A stretch of 64,000 bases of DNA. It comes from Azophilus sp965215035. Its GTDB lineage: Bacteria; Pseudomonadota; Gammaproteobacteria; Pseudomonadales; Azotimanducaceae. Every line of letters starts with the position of its first letter. Position 1 is the stretch's first letter. The stretch is from contig OZ244040.1 in NCBI GenBank assembly GCA_965215035.1, forward strand, positions 3,286,001-3,350,000, written 5' to 3'. The notes below the pieces were generated by a model, which saw only the letters and a list, made by a program, of their open reading frames with translations, had not been told where the DNA came from and did no database searches. Below, in pieces: positions 8,195-16,636 of this stretch. Position numbers and translations under genes: made by a program.

Positions 8195-8457
8195 TCAATA
8201 GGATGCGGCGGTGCGTCCCGAGCCCATGTCCAGTTCCTGGGCGTCCGCCCGGGTTCGTCGAGTGCTTTGCGGCGGGCGTCGTCAGTGGCCTCCTTGTAGG
8301 TGTGCAGATCGTCGAAGCGGATGCGGCGGTGCGTCCCGACCTTACGGAACGGGGAGGCACTGGTCTCGAGAAGGTCGACGAGGAACGGGCGCGACACGTT
8401 GAGGAAGTCGGCGGCCTGCTGCGTGGTCAGTTCGGCGTCCTTGCGCAGCACGGCCAC
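8195..8457 (-). pseudogene. Excisionase-family (MerR-type HTH) antitoxin, frameshifted
   Basis: The first two thirds are clear: ELTTQQAADFLNVSRPFLVDLL, then FRKVGTHRRIRFDDLHTYK and ARRKALDE, the layout of excisionase-like antitoxins partnered with PIN toxins. Near 8250 a frameshift follows ALDE; the neighbouring frame recovers DAQELDMG. Just before the last Tyr and stop lies a 21-bp insert that copies the GTHRRI-coding segment (see the repeat entry). Both lesions indicate a decayed gene. Confidence 0.75.
8201..8339. repeat. 21-bp perfect direct repeat inside the antitoxin pseudogene
   Basis: Bases 8201-8221 and 8319-8339 are identical. The right copy encodes the conserved GTHRRI region; the left copy sits out of frame just before the stop, apparently a templated insertion. 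Confidence 0.9.
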
Positions 8458-8467
8458 GGGGCGGAAG

Positions 8468-8726
8468 CTAAGCCGCCGAGACCCGTTGCCGCGCCTGCGC
8501 CAGATCGTAGGCCGCCTGCAGGCGCATCCAGAAGTCTGCGTTGCTCCAACCCTGGCGCTCGAAGGCGAGCGCCATCTCGGGCGAGATGCCTGCCCGCCCG
8601 TTGAGCAGCCTCGACAGCGCAGGGCGCGAGCAGCCGAGCCGCCTCGGTGACCGTGAGGCCGCTCGCCTCGATGCAGTCGAAACGGATGGTCTCGCCGGGG
8701 TGGGTGGGATTCAGCATTGCCGCCAT
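8468..8726 (-). pseudogene. higA: HigA-type XRE antitoxin, frameshifted
   Basis: Starts MAAMLNPTHPGETIRFDCIEASGLTVTEA, typical of HigA/VapI antitoxins, with a Shine-Dalgarno GGAG before the ATG. Around 8640 two bases appear to be missing; in the shifted frame the rest of the protein is perfectly recognisable (RLGCSRPALSRLLNGRAG, ISPEMALAFERQGWSNADFW, then YDLAQARQR and a stop at 8468-8470). The helix-turn-helix is split by the lesion, so the antitoxin is not expected to function unless frameshifting occurs. Confidence 0.8.
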
Positions 8727-8736
8727 GTCGGTCTCC

Positions 8737-8844
8737 TCAGTGGTAGTCGACGAGATCCACGTCGACCGGCTCGCCGTCGTCGAACCGGAACACGATGCGC
8801 CAGTTGCCGCTGACGCGCACGCTCCGGTAGCCGGCTCGCGGACC
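8737..8844 (-). pseudogene. higB: HigB-type toxin, C-terminal remnant
   Basis: 35 codons after an in-frame TAG read GPRAGYRSVRVSGNWRIVF and end VDVDLVDYH, the C-terminal strand pair and invariant D-Y-H end of HigB/RelE-superfamily toxins. The N-terminal two thirds are absent. It ends 10 bp before the higA start, the normal higBA order, so toxin and antitoxin decayed in place. Confidence 0.75.
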
Positions 8845-8984
8845 CTATGCTGCTGCGTTTAATCCGGCATCGACGCACGATGGAATCCCGGGCGTGGCCG
8901 GTCCCGTCGCAATCCGCACGGTCCGCCACCGGGTGCTGATGGGCAGCGCCCGCAGGGACCAGAGCTGAATCGGCTGGCCGGCGC

Positions 8985-10337
8985 CTAGGGCGACAGCGCG
9001 GCATCTCGCCGCCGACCGCCGGCCAGGTTCGGGAACGGAGCCCGCCCCGCGTGGGACCCGCGCTCCAGCCATTTGACCATCGAGTCGATCGGGCAGCGGC
9101 AGCCGCGCCCGTCGACGGCGTCCGGCATCAGCACGCCCCCCCTGACCATTTCATCCATGAGTCCCCGTCCCGACCCGACATCCGCCTCGGCGAGGCGGCG
9201 GCGCACCTTGTCGGGCAGCCCATGGACCAGACCGTCCAGCTCCTCCTCCGCCTCCGCGTCCCCGACAGGCCGGTCGCGGCCGGACCAGTCGGACAGCAAA
9301 GGGCCCAGCGCCCGGGCGAGGGTGGCGACCGGCCCCTCCGCGCGAAGCCGATAGTACGACTCGCGCCGTTCGCGCAGATCCCCGGCCACGAGCCCCCCGT
9401 CGAGGTCGGCGAGCCGCAGGCTGTCCGCCCTCAGCATGCCCCGGGCAACCGCCTCCATCGCGTTGCGCAGGTGGTGCGGAAAGCCGCCGCACTCCCCCGC
9501 GACCCAGTCCGCCAGCGCCGCCTTTTCCGACCGCCCGCCGACGGAACCCAGGTGCCCCAGCACCCCCAGAACATAGTCCCTCGACTCGTCGGGGGAGAGG
9601 GGTTCCATATAGCGCAGGTTGCCCGTCGCGTAGCGCTGCGAGATGCTGGGCCTCAGTATCCGGGGCGTGTGCGTGTGGCCCGCGAGCACCGCGAACACGG
9701 GCGGCGGGGAGCGGTTGGGAAGACGGGGCGCCCCCATGTGCAGGGAATGCAGCAGCACATTGCGGTCCTCCCCCGGCGTGTTGGAAAGGGCGTGCGCCTC
9801 GTCGACGAGCAGGCACAGGACGGCACCGGTCGGCATCCGTCCGGTGGTCTCGGGAAGTTCCCCCCAGGGCATGAGTGGATCCGGCGGTGCCCGCCGGGCC
9901 AGCGGGGCGGATAGGGAAAACCTGAATCCCGCGGCACCGAAGGAGATGTCGGCGGCGCCGAGCCTCCCCAGTATCCGCCCCGCCACATCCTTCGACGGGC
10001 GCCATGCGTCGGGCAGTTGCCCGGCGACCGCCGCCAGAACATGGACGGGGCTGCGCAGGTGGGCGGGGGCTATGGAGACGCAGGCCATGGGCGGCCCGCC
10101 CCAGCCGTCGTCGGGCGACCTCTCGGCCAGGGCCCTCAGAAACGCGGTCTTGCCGACCCCGGGGGGGCCGGCAAGGCAGACGGTTCTTCCCTCGACGGCA
10201 CCCCTGGCCGCCGCGCGCGCGTTGCCCGCGACCAGCTCGAACAGATCCCCCCTCCCCACGAAGAGGGGCTCAGTTGTGCGGTCCCCGCTGTCGCAGTAGT
10301 CCCGCAACCGCTCCCTTTCGCTTTCGCCCAACGGCAT
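8985..10337 (-). CDS. AAA-family ATPase (Orc/TniB-like), function unknown
   Basis: 450-residue P-loop ATPase. Walker A is GPPGVGKTAFL (about residues 56-66), Walker B CLLVDEAHAL (about 173-182), followed by a sensor region FAVLAGHTHTPRIL and an arginine-rich SISQRYATGN. The C-terminal third (RGGVLMPD ... IDSMVKWL) has the look of a winged-helix. Such single-chain ATPases occur as transposition helpers, origin-type initiators and defence ATPases; nothing here decides between them. It stands between decayed TA genes and AbiE/HipBA and is strongly GC-rich. No signal peptide or membrane segment. Confidence 0.75.
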   Translation of the reverse strand: MPLGESERERLRDYCDSGDRTTEPLFVGRGDLFELVAGNARAAARGAVEGRTVCLAGPPGVGKTAFLRALAERSPDDGWGGPPMACVSIAPAHLRSPVHVLAAVAGQLPDAWRPSKDVAGRILGRLGAADISFGAAGFRFSLSAPLARRAPPDPLMPWGELPETTGRMPTGAVLCLLVDEAHALSNTPGEDRNVLLHSLHMGAPRLPNRSPPPVFAVLAGHTHTPRILRPSISQRYATGNLRYMEPLSPDESRDYVLGVLGHLGSVGGRSEKAALADWVAGECGGFPHHLRNAMEAVARGMLRADSLRLADLDGGLVAGDLRERRESYYRLRAEGPVATLARALGPLLSDWSGRDRPVGDAEAEEELDGLVHGLPDKVRRRLAEADVGSGRGLMDEMVRGGVLMPDAVDGRGCRCPIDSMVKWLERGSHAGRAPFPNLAGGRRRDAALSP

Positions 10338-10479
10338 GGGAGGCTCCCGGGTTCAATTGCGCGGAGTATAGCCCCCCAGGCGGAATCGGGCCAAGCGTAA
10401 ATTACAGAATCACTTACATAAACGATTAAAAACAATATATTTAACGACCAATGATTGATTCGACTCGACCTCGGCGGCG

Positions 10480-11159
10480 ATGCAGGCGCTACGGCGCCTC
10501 GGCATCAAGGGTGAGGTAGCCAGCCCGGCGCGCGGTTTCCATGTCGTCGTCCCGCCCGAATACAGGCGCATCGGCTGCCTGCCCCCGGACCAGTTCATTC
10601 CGGCCCTGATGGCCTACTGGAACCGGACATACTACGTGGGCCTACTGTCGGCCGCACAGTATCATGGCACCGCCCATCATCGGCCCCAGGAGTTCAGGTC
10701 GTCGTTGAGAAGAACCGGCCGGAGATCGCCTGCGGTTCCGTCAGGGTGATGTTCGGCACCCGCGGCGACATCGGCACCGTGCCCGTGCGGGAGTTCAATA
10801 CGCCACGCGGGACCGTTCGCATATCGACCCCCGAGGCGACGGCAATCGATCTGGTCGGCTACATGCGGCGCTCGGGCGGGATTGATCGCGTGGCGGGCGT
10901 GCTGCTGGAACTTGGGGAGGCATTGGATTCCGCCCGCCTAGTCGACGCCGCGCGGTGCTCTTCCGTGCGGTGGGCGCAACGGTTGGGTTTTCTGCTCGAC
11001 CAGATCGGCGCAACGGATAAAACGGCACTCATCAAGCACTACGTCAAGGGGGAGGCACGGAACTACACCAGGCTGATACCGGCTGCGGAATCCAACGAAG
11101 CGGCGCGGTACCGCGACTGGTGCCTGTACGTCAACGCAAGCGTCGAACCGGACGCATGA
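10480..11159 (+). pseudogene. abiEi: AbiEi-family antitoxin, frameshifted
   Basis: Two overlapping frames together make an AbiEi protein: the first has ASPARGFHVVVPPEYRRIG, CLPPDQFIPALMAYW and GLLSAAQYHG; the second has VPVREFNTPRGTVRISTPEA, TAIDLVGYMRR and ends YVNASVEPDA. Near 10698 a single missing base breaks the frame (restored reading VVVEKNRPEIACGSVRV). The N-terminal winged helix also looks shortened, since the frame begins almost at the end of that domain. The antitoxin of this type IV system is therefore inactive. Confidence 0.8.
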
Positions 11160-11185
11160 TTCCGAGAGACTACATCTCGTTGTAG
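11156..11185 (+). pseudogene. abiEii: AbiEii toxin start, reduced to a nine-codon stub
   Basis: An ATG overlapping the abiEi stop (ATGA) opens MIPRDYISL and then meets TAG. MIPRDYI is the usual start of AbiEii nucleotidyltransferase toxins and the 4-bp overlap is the usual junction, so the body of the toxin gene has been deleted. The adjoining 11170-11290 is open on the minus strand (ending RLDIYNEM) and may be foreign sequence joined at the deletion. Confidence 0.6.
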
Positions 11186-11355
11186 ATATCTAACCTTCCC
11201 GACCGGAGCTGCCAGCTATAGGCGAAGCGGGGCACCTCTCCGTCCTTTCCGTGGAAGGCCTGGCGGGGTGGAAACAGGTCTCCAACGCGCGGCGAAGACC
11301 ACCGCAGGCTGTAGTACACTATATATTGCTCATTAACCGCAATGGAGCGCCCGCG

Positions 11356-11733
11356 ATGGCCTTTCCCGTCCCGCCCCAATCCCAAAAAACCCAAATCCCC
11401 CAACAGACCTTCCCCCACCTGGAGCGGGAGATTGGAACCCGGCTAGCGAAGCTGCGGCTGTCCAGGAACATCACCCAGCGGCACCTGGCGCGGGAGGCGG
11501 GCGTCGCCCTGGGCACCCTGGGCCGCCTTGAGCGGGGCGAGCCCACCAGCCTCGACACGTTTCTGCGCGTCGCGGCAGCCCTGGAGCTGACCGACGGCCT
11601 GTTGCTGGCCATCCCGGAGAACCCCATCTCGCCGATCCAGCGGCTGGACGGGAGGGGTCGGGACCGCCTGCGGGCGCGCCCCAAGCGCGACCGGGGGCCG
11701 GCGCCGCCCTGGGCCTGGGGACCGGAGGGCTAG
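11356..11733 (+). CDS. hipB: HipB-like XRE-family antitoxin/repressor
   Basis: 125-residue DNA-binding partner of HipA. The helix-turn-helix spans about residues 25-80 (IGTRLAKLRLSRNITQRHLA, then GVALGTLGRLERGEPTSLDT and LRVAAALEL). The tail after residue 95 is Arg/Pro-rich. ATG 11356 has GGAG 8 nt upstream. Just before it lies an imperfect inverted repeat GCTCATT-aaccgc-AATGGAGC after an AT-rich TATATA stretch, a plausible autoregulatory site. The stop is 5 bp before hipA, so they form an operon. Confidence 0.88.
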   Translation: MAFPVPPQSQKTQIPQQTFPHLEREIGTRLAKLRLSRNITQRHLAREAGVALGTLGRLERGEPTSLDTFLRVAAALELTDGLLLAIPENPISPIQRLDGRGRDRLRARPKRDRGPAPPWAWGPEG

Positions 11734-11738
11734 TCCCC

Positions 11739-13091
11739 ATGGTAGACGCCACCGTCAGTCTCTGGGGCCGCCGGATCGGTGGCGTCTCCTGGGACGCGAA
11801 GCGCGCCATCGGGGTCTTTCAGTACGATCCCGCGTTCGTTCGCCGGGGCACCGTTCAGCCGGCACCGTTTCGGATGCCCCTCCGGGAGAAGCCCTACGAG
11901 TTCCCCCCGCTTCGGGACACCTCCTTCGCCGGACTTCCGGGGCTGCTCTCGGATTCCCTCCCCGATAGATTCGGGACCGTGCTGGTCAACCGGTGGCTTG
12001 TCGAGAACGGGATCGACATCAACGCGTTCACCCCCGTGGAACGGCTTTGCTACACCGCCACCCGCGGCATGGGCGCGCTGGAGTTCGAGCCGGCCATTGG
12101 CCCGCCCGATTCCGGGGAGCGCATCCATATCGACCAACTGGTCGATCTTACAAATCTCGTCCTGGCGGAGAGAAGGTCGCTGGCCGGTCGCCTGCGGGGC
12201 GTGGACGACAGGGAGGGTATGGAGAGAATCCTCCGGGTTGGGACCTCGGCAGGCGGGCAGCGGCCCAAGGCCATTCTTTCGTGGAACCCGGAAACCGGCG
12301 AATTCCGTTCCGGCCAGGTGGAGGCCGTGGCGGGCTTCGAGCCCTGGATACTCAAGTTCGACGGCGTCGACGGCGACGGCGGGGCCGGCCTGTCTACCCC
12401 CGGCGGATACGGTCGCATCGAGTACGCCTACCATCTGATGGCCCGGGCCGCGGGCATCGCCATGACCCCCTGCCGCCTCCACGAGGAGGACGGCCGGGCC
12501 CACTTCATGACGCGCCGGTTCGACCGCGGCCCCCGCGGCGGGAAGCTGCACATGCAGTCCCTGGCCGGCCTGCTGCACCTCGACTACAACGACGTCGCCG
12601 CGCATCGCCACGAGCAGGCCATGACCGTCATCGCCGACCTGAATCTCGGCCCCGGTGCCCTGCGGGAGCAGTTTCGGCGCGTCTGCTTCAACATCGCCGC
12701 GCGAAACCAGGACGACCACGTCAAGAACATCGCCTTCCTGATGGACCGGGACGGGCGGTGGAGCCTTTCGCCCGCCTACGACGTTACCTATTCCTACAAT
12801 CCCGAAGGGGCTTTTGCCGCCCATCACCAGATGAGTGTTGGCGGGAAGTTCTCCGGTTTCGAGCGGGAGGACCTCCTAGCCTTTGCGGAGGATTCCGGCG
12901 TCGCCCGGCGGGTGGCCGTCCGCATCCTCGACACCGTCCTCGCGGCCATGCGGCAGTGGCCTAGGTACGCACGCGAGGCCGGCGTGCCCGCACGCGACAG
13001 GGACCGCATCGGCGCGGTGCATCGCGTGGGGGCATTGACGGGCGGTGCTGGCTGCGGATCCCCGCGCCCTCCTCCCGCGCCCTCCTATTGA
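11739..13091 (+). CDS. hipA: HipA-family serine/threonine kinase toxin
   Basis: 450 residues, the normal HipA size. HipA kinases phosphorylate translation components (GltX in E. coli) and induce dormancy. Visible: N-terminal SLWGRRIGGVSWD and GLLSDSLPDRFG, the Ser-containing glycine loop VGTSAGGQRPKA (about residues 167-178, site of inactivating autophosphorylation in HipA), FMTRRFDRG, the catalytic loop RNQDDHVKNIAF (about 325-336) and the metal-binding PAYDVTYSY. GGAGGG precedes the ATG. The last 25 residues are a low-complexity Gly/Pro tail. The gene looks intact, unlike the TA genes just upstream. Confidence 0.93.
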   Translation: MVDATVSLWGRRIGGVSWDAKRAIGVFQYDPAFVRRGTVQPAPFRMPLREKPYEFPPLRDTSFAGLPGLLSDSLPDRFGTVLVNRWLVENGIDINAFTPVERLCYTATRGMGALEFEPAIGPPDSGERIHIDQLVDLTNLVLAERRSLAGRLRGVDDREGMERILRVGTSAGGQRPKAILSWNPETGEFRSGQVEAVAGFEPWILKFDGVDGDGGAGLSTPGGYGRIEYAYHLMARAAGIAMTPCRLHEEDGRAHFMTRRFDRGPRGGKLHMQSLAGLLHLDYNDVAAHRHEQAMTVIADLNLGPGALREQFRRVCFNIAARNQDDHVKNIAFLMDRDGRWSLSPAYDVTYSYNPEGAFAAHHQMSVGGKFSGFEREDLLAFAEDSGVARRVAVRILDTVLAAMRQWPRYAREAGVPARDRDRIGAVHRVGALTGGAGCGSPRPPPAPSY

Positions 13092-13322
13092 CCTCCCCCG
13101 TACCCCGCGTTTTCCTTCCCCAGTGGTTTGGATTGGGAGGGCATGCACTACTGAAAATCCAATAAGAACAAATAATTGGAACATTTTTAATGGATTTTCT
13201 ATCTATGCGTCTCCGTTTACCAGGCCCTATCCCAATCAACAATTCGGGGATCAACCCAGTCACAGTCACCCCGCCGGTGTTTGGGATGCGGGCGATTTCC
13301 ACGTGCCGATCAGCTGGAAACA

Positions 13323-13338
13323 GGGGGGGCAGCCCCCC
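13323..13338 (-). terminator. GC-rich hairpin beyond the tRNA-Ser 3' end
   Basis: GGGGGG-GCAG-CCCCCC about 40 bp downstream of the tRNA in its direction of transcription. There is no long T run after it. The bases 13092-13322 hold no gene I can support. Confidence 0.4.
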
Positions 13339-13377
13339 ACACAAATCCCGTTAATACCCTCTTATTCCAAACGCCTA

Positions 13378-13465
13378 TGGCGGAGAGGGAGGGATTCGAA
13401 CCCTCGATGCGTTTCCGCATACACACTTTCCAGGCGTGCTCCTTCGGCCACTCGGACACCTCTCC
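13378..13465 (-). tRNA. tRNA-Ser (anticodon GGA)
   Basis: 88 nt including an encoded CCA. The acceptor GGAGAGG pairs with CCTCTCC, followed by discriminator G and CCA (complement of TGG at 13378-13380). The D arm has GTCCGAGTGGCCGAAGGAG, the anticodon loop is CTGGAAA, a long variable arm follows as expected for serine, and the T arm contains GGGTTCGAATCCC. The gene lies at the edge of the toxin-rich patch, a common integration setting, but no integrase is present. Confidence 0.96.
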
Positions 13466-13993
13466 GGTCGCGCTTGGCAACGGGCCGGCCCACCGATACA
13501 CAAAGTTCCGACTCGCTGCCGCCGCCGTCTCTTCCGGGGTAGCGGCCTAGGTGACCTGTCGTCGCTGTCGGGCCTTGGGGGCGGTGCCATTACCTGCCTA
13601 GCGCATAGTTATCGTAGCGGCTTGTTGGGCCGCGCCGCAATACGGGCTCGCACGAGAGCCGTACCACACAAACTTGCTTGGCGGGCGTCGCCGTTGGCAA
13701 CCGCCTTGGCATTTCGGGTTAGCCTCGAACAGGATTTCGCTGTTGGGCGCGGGGCTCGACCGATCACAGGCCCGCAGCAGAAGCCAGATTAACGGATGCA
13801 GGGCCACTTTGACGACGGACGAGCGTGCCGACATGCTCTTCGACGTGCTGCCGAAGGCCTGTCGGGAAACCATGCGGTCGATTGCCGGGTTCGCCAGATA
13901 GCTGTAGCCGGTGTTAGCCTTGTCCGGCGGGTTCCGTTTGGGCTTGGCGTACCTGGGCATCCGCGCCGCTTTTGTCTTCAGGGAGGTTGAACC
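13466..13993. other. Intergenic stretch without a supported gene
   Basis: Open frames exist on both strands (for example a plus-strand end TTDERADMLFDVLPKACRE near 13830) but none has a start site, ribosome site or family resemblance. A CAGGGAGG ribosome site at the right edge belongs to the next gene. Confidence 0.5.
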
Positions 13994-15184
13994 GTGTCTG
14001 GACCGCTAACCGGAATTCAGGTACTCGACATAGGCTTGCTCGTCCAGGGGCCCCAGGCCGGCGCACTGCTTTCCGACATGGGGGCGGATGTGGTCAAGGT
14101 CGAGTTGCCCGGCATTGGCGACCACGCGCGCGCCCTGCCCCTGTCTCCCGAAGATTGGCGCAGCCCGTGGTACATGGGCAACAATCGCGGCAAACGGGGG
14201 TTGACGCTGGACCTGCGCCAGCCGGCTGGCGCACAAGTTTTTCGTAGACTTGCCCGGACGGCGGATGTTGTGCTCAGCAATTTCGTGCCGGGTACGCTCG
14301 ATGGTTGGGGGCTCGGTTATGAGGAACTGGCCGAATGCAACCCAGGAATCATTTGGGCGGCGGCGAGTACGTTTGGCCCAGTTGGACCGGACGCTCAACG
14401 CAAGGGTGCCGATCTAGCCGGCCAGGCGGCGGGCGGGCTGATCAGTACTATTGGTCACGATGGCGATGCCCCGTCGCCGGTGGGCGTAACGATTGCCGAC
14501 CATATCGGTTCCCTTAACCTGGCGGCCGGAATACTGGCGGCACTCCATGCACGGCATCGCACGGGCCGGGGGCAGCGCGTGGAGGTGTCGTTGCTCGGCG
14601 GGCAGATCTGGGCGCAAGCCTCTGAATACACGGCTTTCTTCCTGCGTGACCAAGTGCCCGGTCGCGCCCACTACGGGCATTCGCTGCTGCCGCCAACCTA
14701 TCGCATCTTCCAGACGGCCGATGGTTGGATCGGCCTTGTTGGCGTGCCTCCAGAGTCGATGGACGCCTTCTACATCGCCCTGGACCGCCCGGAACTGGCC
14801 TTGGACGAGCGCCTGCAACCCGAGTCCTTGACCATGGAAGGCATCCAATGGCTGGCCGGGGAACTCGAACAGGCGTTCAAGACACGCACTACGGGCGAGT
14901 GGTGTGCGGTGTTTCAGGACATGGATGTGCGTTACGCGCCGGTGCGCGACTATCGGCAGGTCGTCGCAGACCCGGGCGCTTGGGAAAACGGCTACTTCGC
15001 CGAGGTGCGGGACGCCCAAGGGACGGCTCACCGGGTCGTGGGGACGCCCATTCGGATGAGTGAGACGCCGCTTCAGCCAGGTGCCGTGGCACCGGCGCTC
15101 GGCGAGCACAGCGATGAGATACTGCGGGAGGCTGGATACACGGATGCGGAGGTCGCCGAGCTCCGCCAGACGGGGGTTGTTTGA
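13994..15184 (+). CDS. CaiB/BaiF (family III) CoA-transferase
   Basis: 396 residues, the normal size for family III acyl-CoA transferases, which move CoA between carboxylates through an aspartyl-CoA intermediate. N-terminal GIQVLDIGLLVQGPQAG, GADVVKVELPGIGD and NRGKRGLTLDLR are characteristic; the likely catalytic Asp is in RKGADLAGQAAGG (about residue 139). The C-terminal PALGEHSDEILREAGY is also typical. GTG start with GGGAGG 8 nt upstream. It stands alone, so the acyl group cannot be predicted. Confidence 0.92.
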   Translation: MSGPLTGIQVLDIGLLVQGPQAGALLSDMGADVVKVELPGIGDHARALPLSPEDWRSPWYMGNNRGKRGLTLDLRQPAGAQVFRRLARTADVVLSNFVPGTLDGWGLGYEELAECNPGIIWAAASTFGPVGPDAQRKGADLAGQAAGGLISTIGHDGDAPSPVGVTIADHIGSLNLAAGILAALHARHRTGRGQRVEVSLLGGQIWAQASEYTAFFLRDQVPGRAHYGHSLLPPTYRIFQTADGWIGLVGVPPESMDAFYIALDRPELALDERLQPESLTMEGIQWLAGELEQAFKTRTTGEWCAVFQDMDVRYAPVRDYRQVVADPGAWENGYFAEVRDAQGTAHRVVGTPIRMSETPLQPGAVAPALGEHSDEILREAGYTDAEVAELRQTGVV

Positions 15185-15258
15185 AGCGCCCCGCTTCGAG
15201 GGCGGCAAGGAACCTCTTAAGTCAAAGCCTGCCGCCGCGCCAAGGTGGTGCGGCCAGA

Positions 15259-15358
15259 GCCGGCAGGCCTATAGCGATAAGTTGACAGGCCCCGACATGC
15301 GGTGGCCTCGCAACTTGCAAGACACATCATGTGATGGTTGGCGGCTAACCTTGCCGGC
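15259..15358. repeat. Palindromic element, copy 1 (divergent)
   Basis: About 100 bp bounded by GCCGGCA (15259-15265) and TGCCGGC (15352-15358). Inside it shares the skeleton GTTGAC ... GACATG ... CATGTGATGGTT ... TAAC with the two better conserved copies at 47526 and 61896. Likely forms a long imperfect hairpin. Confidence 0.6.
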
Positions 15359-15380
15359 TTGGTGAGGTGGTTCCATTTGG

Positions 15381-15491
15381 GTGGGTGTCCCGTTTGTGGG
15401 TGTCCCGTTTGTGTTTGTGCGTTTGTGGGTGTCCCGTTTGTGTTTGTGGGTGTCCCATTTGTGCCCCATTTGTGGGGGTGTCCCATTTGTG
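15381..15491. repeat. Cluster of GTGGGTGTCCC motifs
   Basis: Exact copies start at 15381, 15396, 15425 and 15446, with a variant GGGGGTGTCCC ending at 15484, mostly joined by CGTTTGTGTTT-like linkers. The same core occurs in reverse orientation in the cluster at 49292-49458. The rest of 15185-15706 holds no supported gene; an ATG at 15570 opens GIKLGVLKETGLPVR, faintly like a transhydrogenase start, then degenerates. Confidence 0.85.
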
Positions 15492-15706
15492 CGATTGGGC
15501 GCAGACGCTGGCCAGGGCGCGTGCCCTATTCGCGGGCTGGCGAGCATCCCACGTACAATGGTTGCGACGATGGATGGAATAAAGCTCGGCGTGCTGAAAG
15601 AGACGGGGCTCCCGGTTAGGTCATCGCCCGCAACGCGCGGTGGAGGGATCAGGCAGTCGCAATCGTTGCAGTTGGTGTCAGTTCGGTATGCGCTCGGGGC
15701 GAACCG

Positions 15707-16636
15707 ATGAAGCTGGGCCTGGTGTATCCGCAGACCGAATTCGGGTCAGACCTGGGCCTGATCCGGGAGTTCGCAACAACCGCCGAAGAACTCGGGTATC
15801 GGCAACTCATCCTCTATGAACATGTGCTGGGGGCAGATCCAAGCGTTCATGAGCTAAGCGGCCCCTATACCTGGAAAACCGAATTCCATGAGCCCTTTGT
15901 ACTGTTCGGCTACCTGTCGGCCGTGACGTTCAAGATGGAACTGGTCACTGGTATTCTGGTGCTGCCCCAACGGCCTACGGCGCTGGTCGCCAAGCAGGCC
16001 GCAACCCTCGACTTTGTTTCTGGGGGACGGCTGGTGCTCGGTGTGGGCGTCGGCTGGAACCAAGTGGAATATGCCGCTTTGGGGCAGGATTTCCATCGGC
16101 GCGGTGCGCGTATCGAGGAGCAGATTCCATTGTTGCGGCAGCTTTGGTCGGAGCCACTGCTGAACTTCGAGGGGGCCTTTGACCGAATTCCGGCAGCCGG
16201 CATCGCACCACGTCCCAGCCGCTCCATACCCATCTGGATGGGCGGCTGGGCCGACTCCGTGCTGGATCGCACCGGGCGCCTGGCCGATGGCTGGCTGACG
16301 GCGGCCGGCAGCCCCAAACGCTGGCGCGACCCGAATCGAATCCGTACTCCCGAAGACCTGGTACGCCGACTTCGCATCGTACACAACGCGGCCCGGGCCG
16401 CCGGCCGCGACCCCGCCGCTATCGAAGTGTCCATGCTGGTCAGCCTCATCGGATTCGACTCGCTGGAGCCCTTCGACCCCGGTGCCTGGGCCGCACGCGG
16501 GCGGTCCTGGGAGAAGGCCGGCGCAACAGGCCTGGCGCTTTCGACACTCGACCTCGGGTTCAGCCCGGCCGAACACCTCGACGCCATCGCCCGGTTCGCC
16601 GACGCCTGGAAAGGCCACGACGCACCGCGCCCATGA
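15707..16636 (+). CDS. LLM-class flavin/F420-dependent oxidoreductase
   Basis: 309 residues of the bacterial luciferase-like TIM-barrel family. Features include MKLGLVYPQTEFGSDLGLI at the start, the conserved LVTGILVLPQRPTALVAKQA and TLDFVSGGRLVLGVGVGWN, and IPIWMGGWADSVLDRTGRLADG. It is a soluble oxidoreductase using FMN or F420; which one cannot be told. It overlaps the following SprT-like gene by four bases (ATGA), so the two are translated together, an odd partnership. Ribosome site GGGG lies upstream of the ATG. Confidence 0.9.
   Translation: MKLGLVYPQTEFGSDLGLIREFATTAEELGYRQLILYEHVLGADPSVHELSGPYTWKTEFHEPFVLFGYLSAVTFKMELVTGILVLPQRPTALVAKQAATLDFVSGGRLVLGVGVGWNQVEYAALGQDFHRRGARIEEQIPLLRQLWSEPLLNFEGAFDRIPAAGIAPRPSRSIPIWMGGWADSVLDRTGRLADGWLTAAGSPKRWRDPNRIRTPEDLVRRLRIVHNAARAAGRDPAAIEVSMLVSLIGFDSLEPFDPGAWAARGRSWEKAGATGLALSTLDLGFSPAEHLDAIARFADAWKGHDAPRP

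Noticed and set aside
9051..9914. Long plus-strand frame opposite the AAA ATPase
   Set aside because: Antisense shadow of a well-supported ATPase gene; Arg/Pro/Gly/His-rich without motifs.
13598..13960. 120-residue minus-strand frame
   Set aside because: Composition (Ser/Arg-rich, no domain, no ribosome site) is that of a chance antisense frame in GC-rich DNA.
15381..15491. CRISPR array
   Set aside because: The repeats are only 11 bp, spacing is irregular, linkers are low complexity and no cas genes are present.
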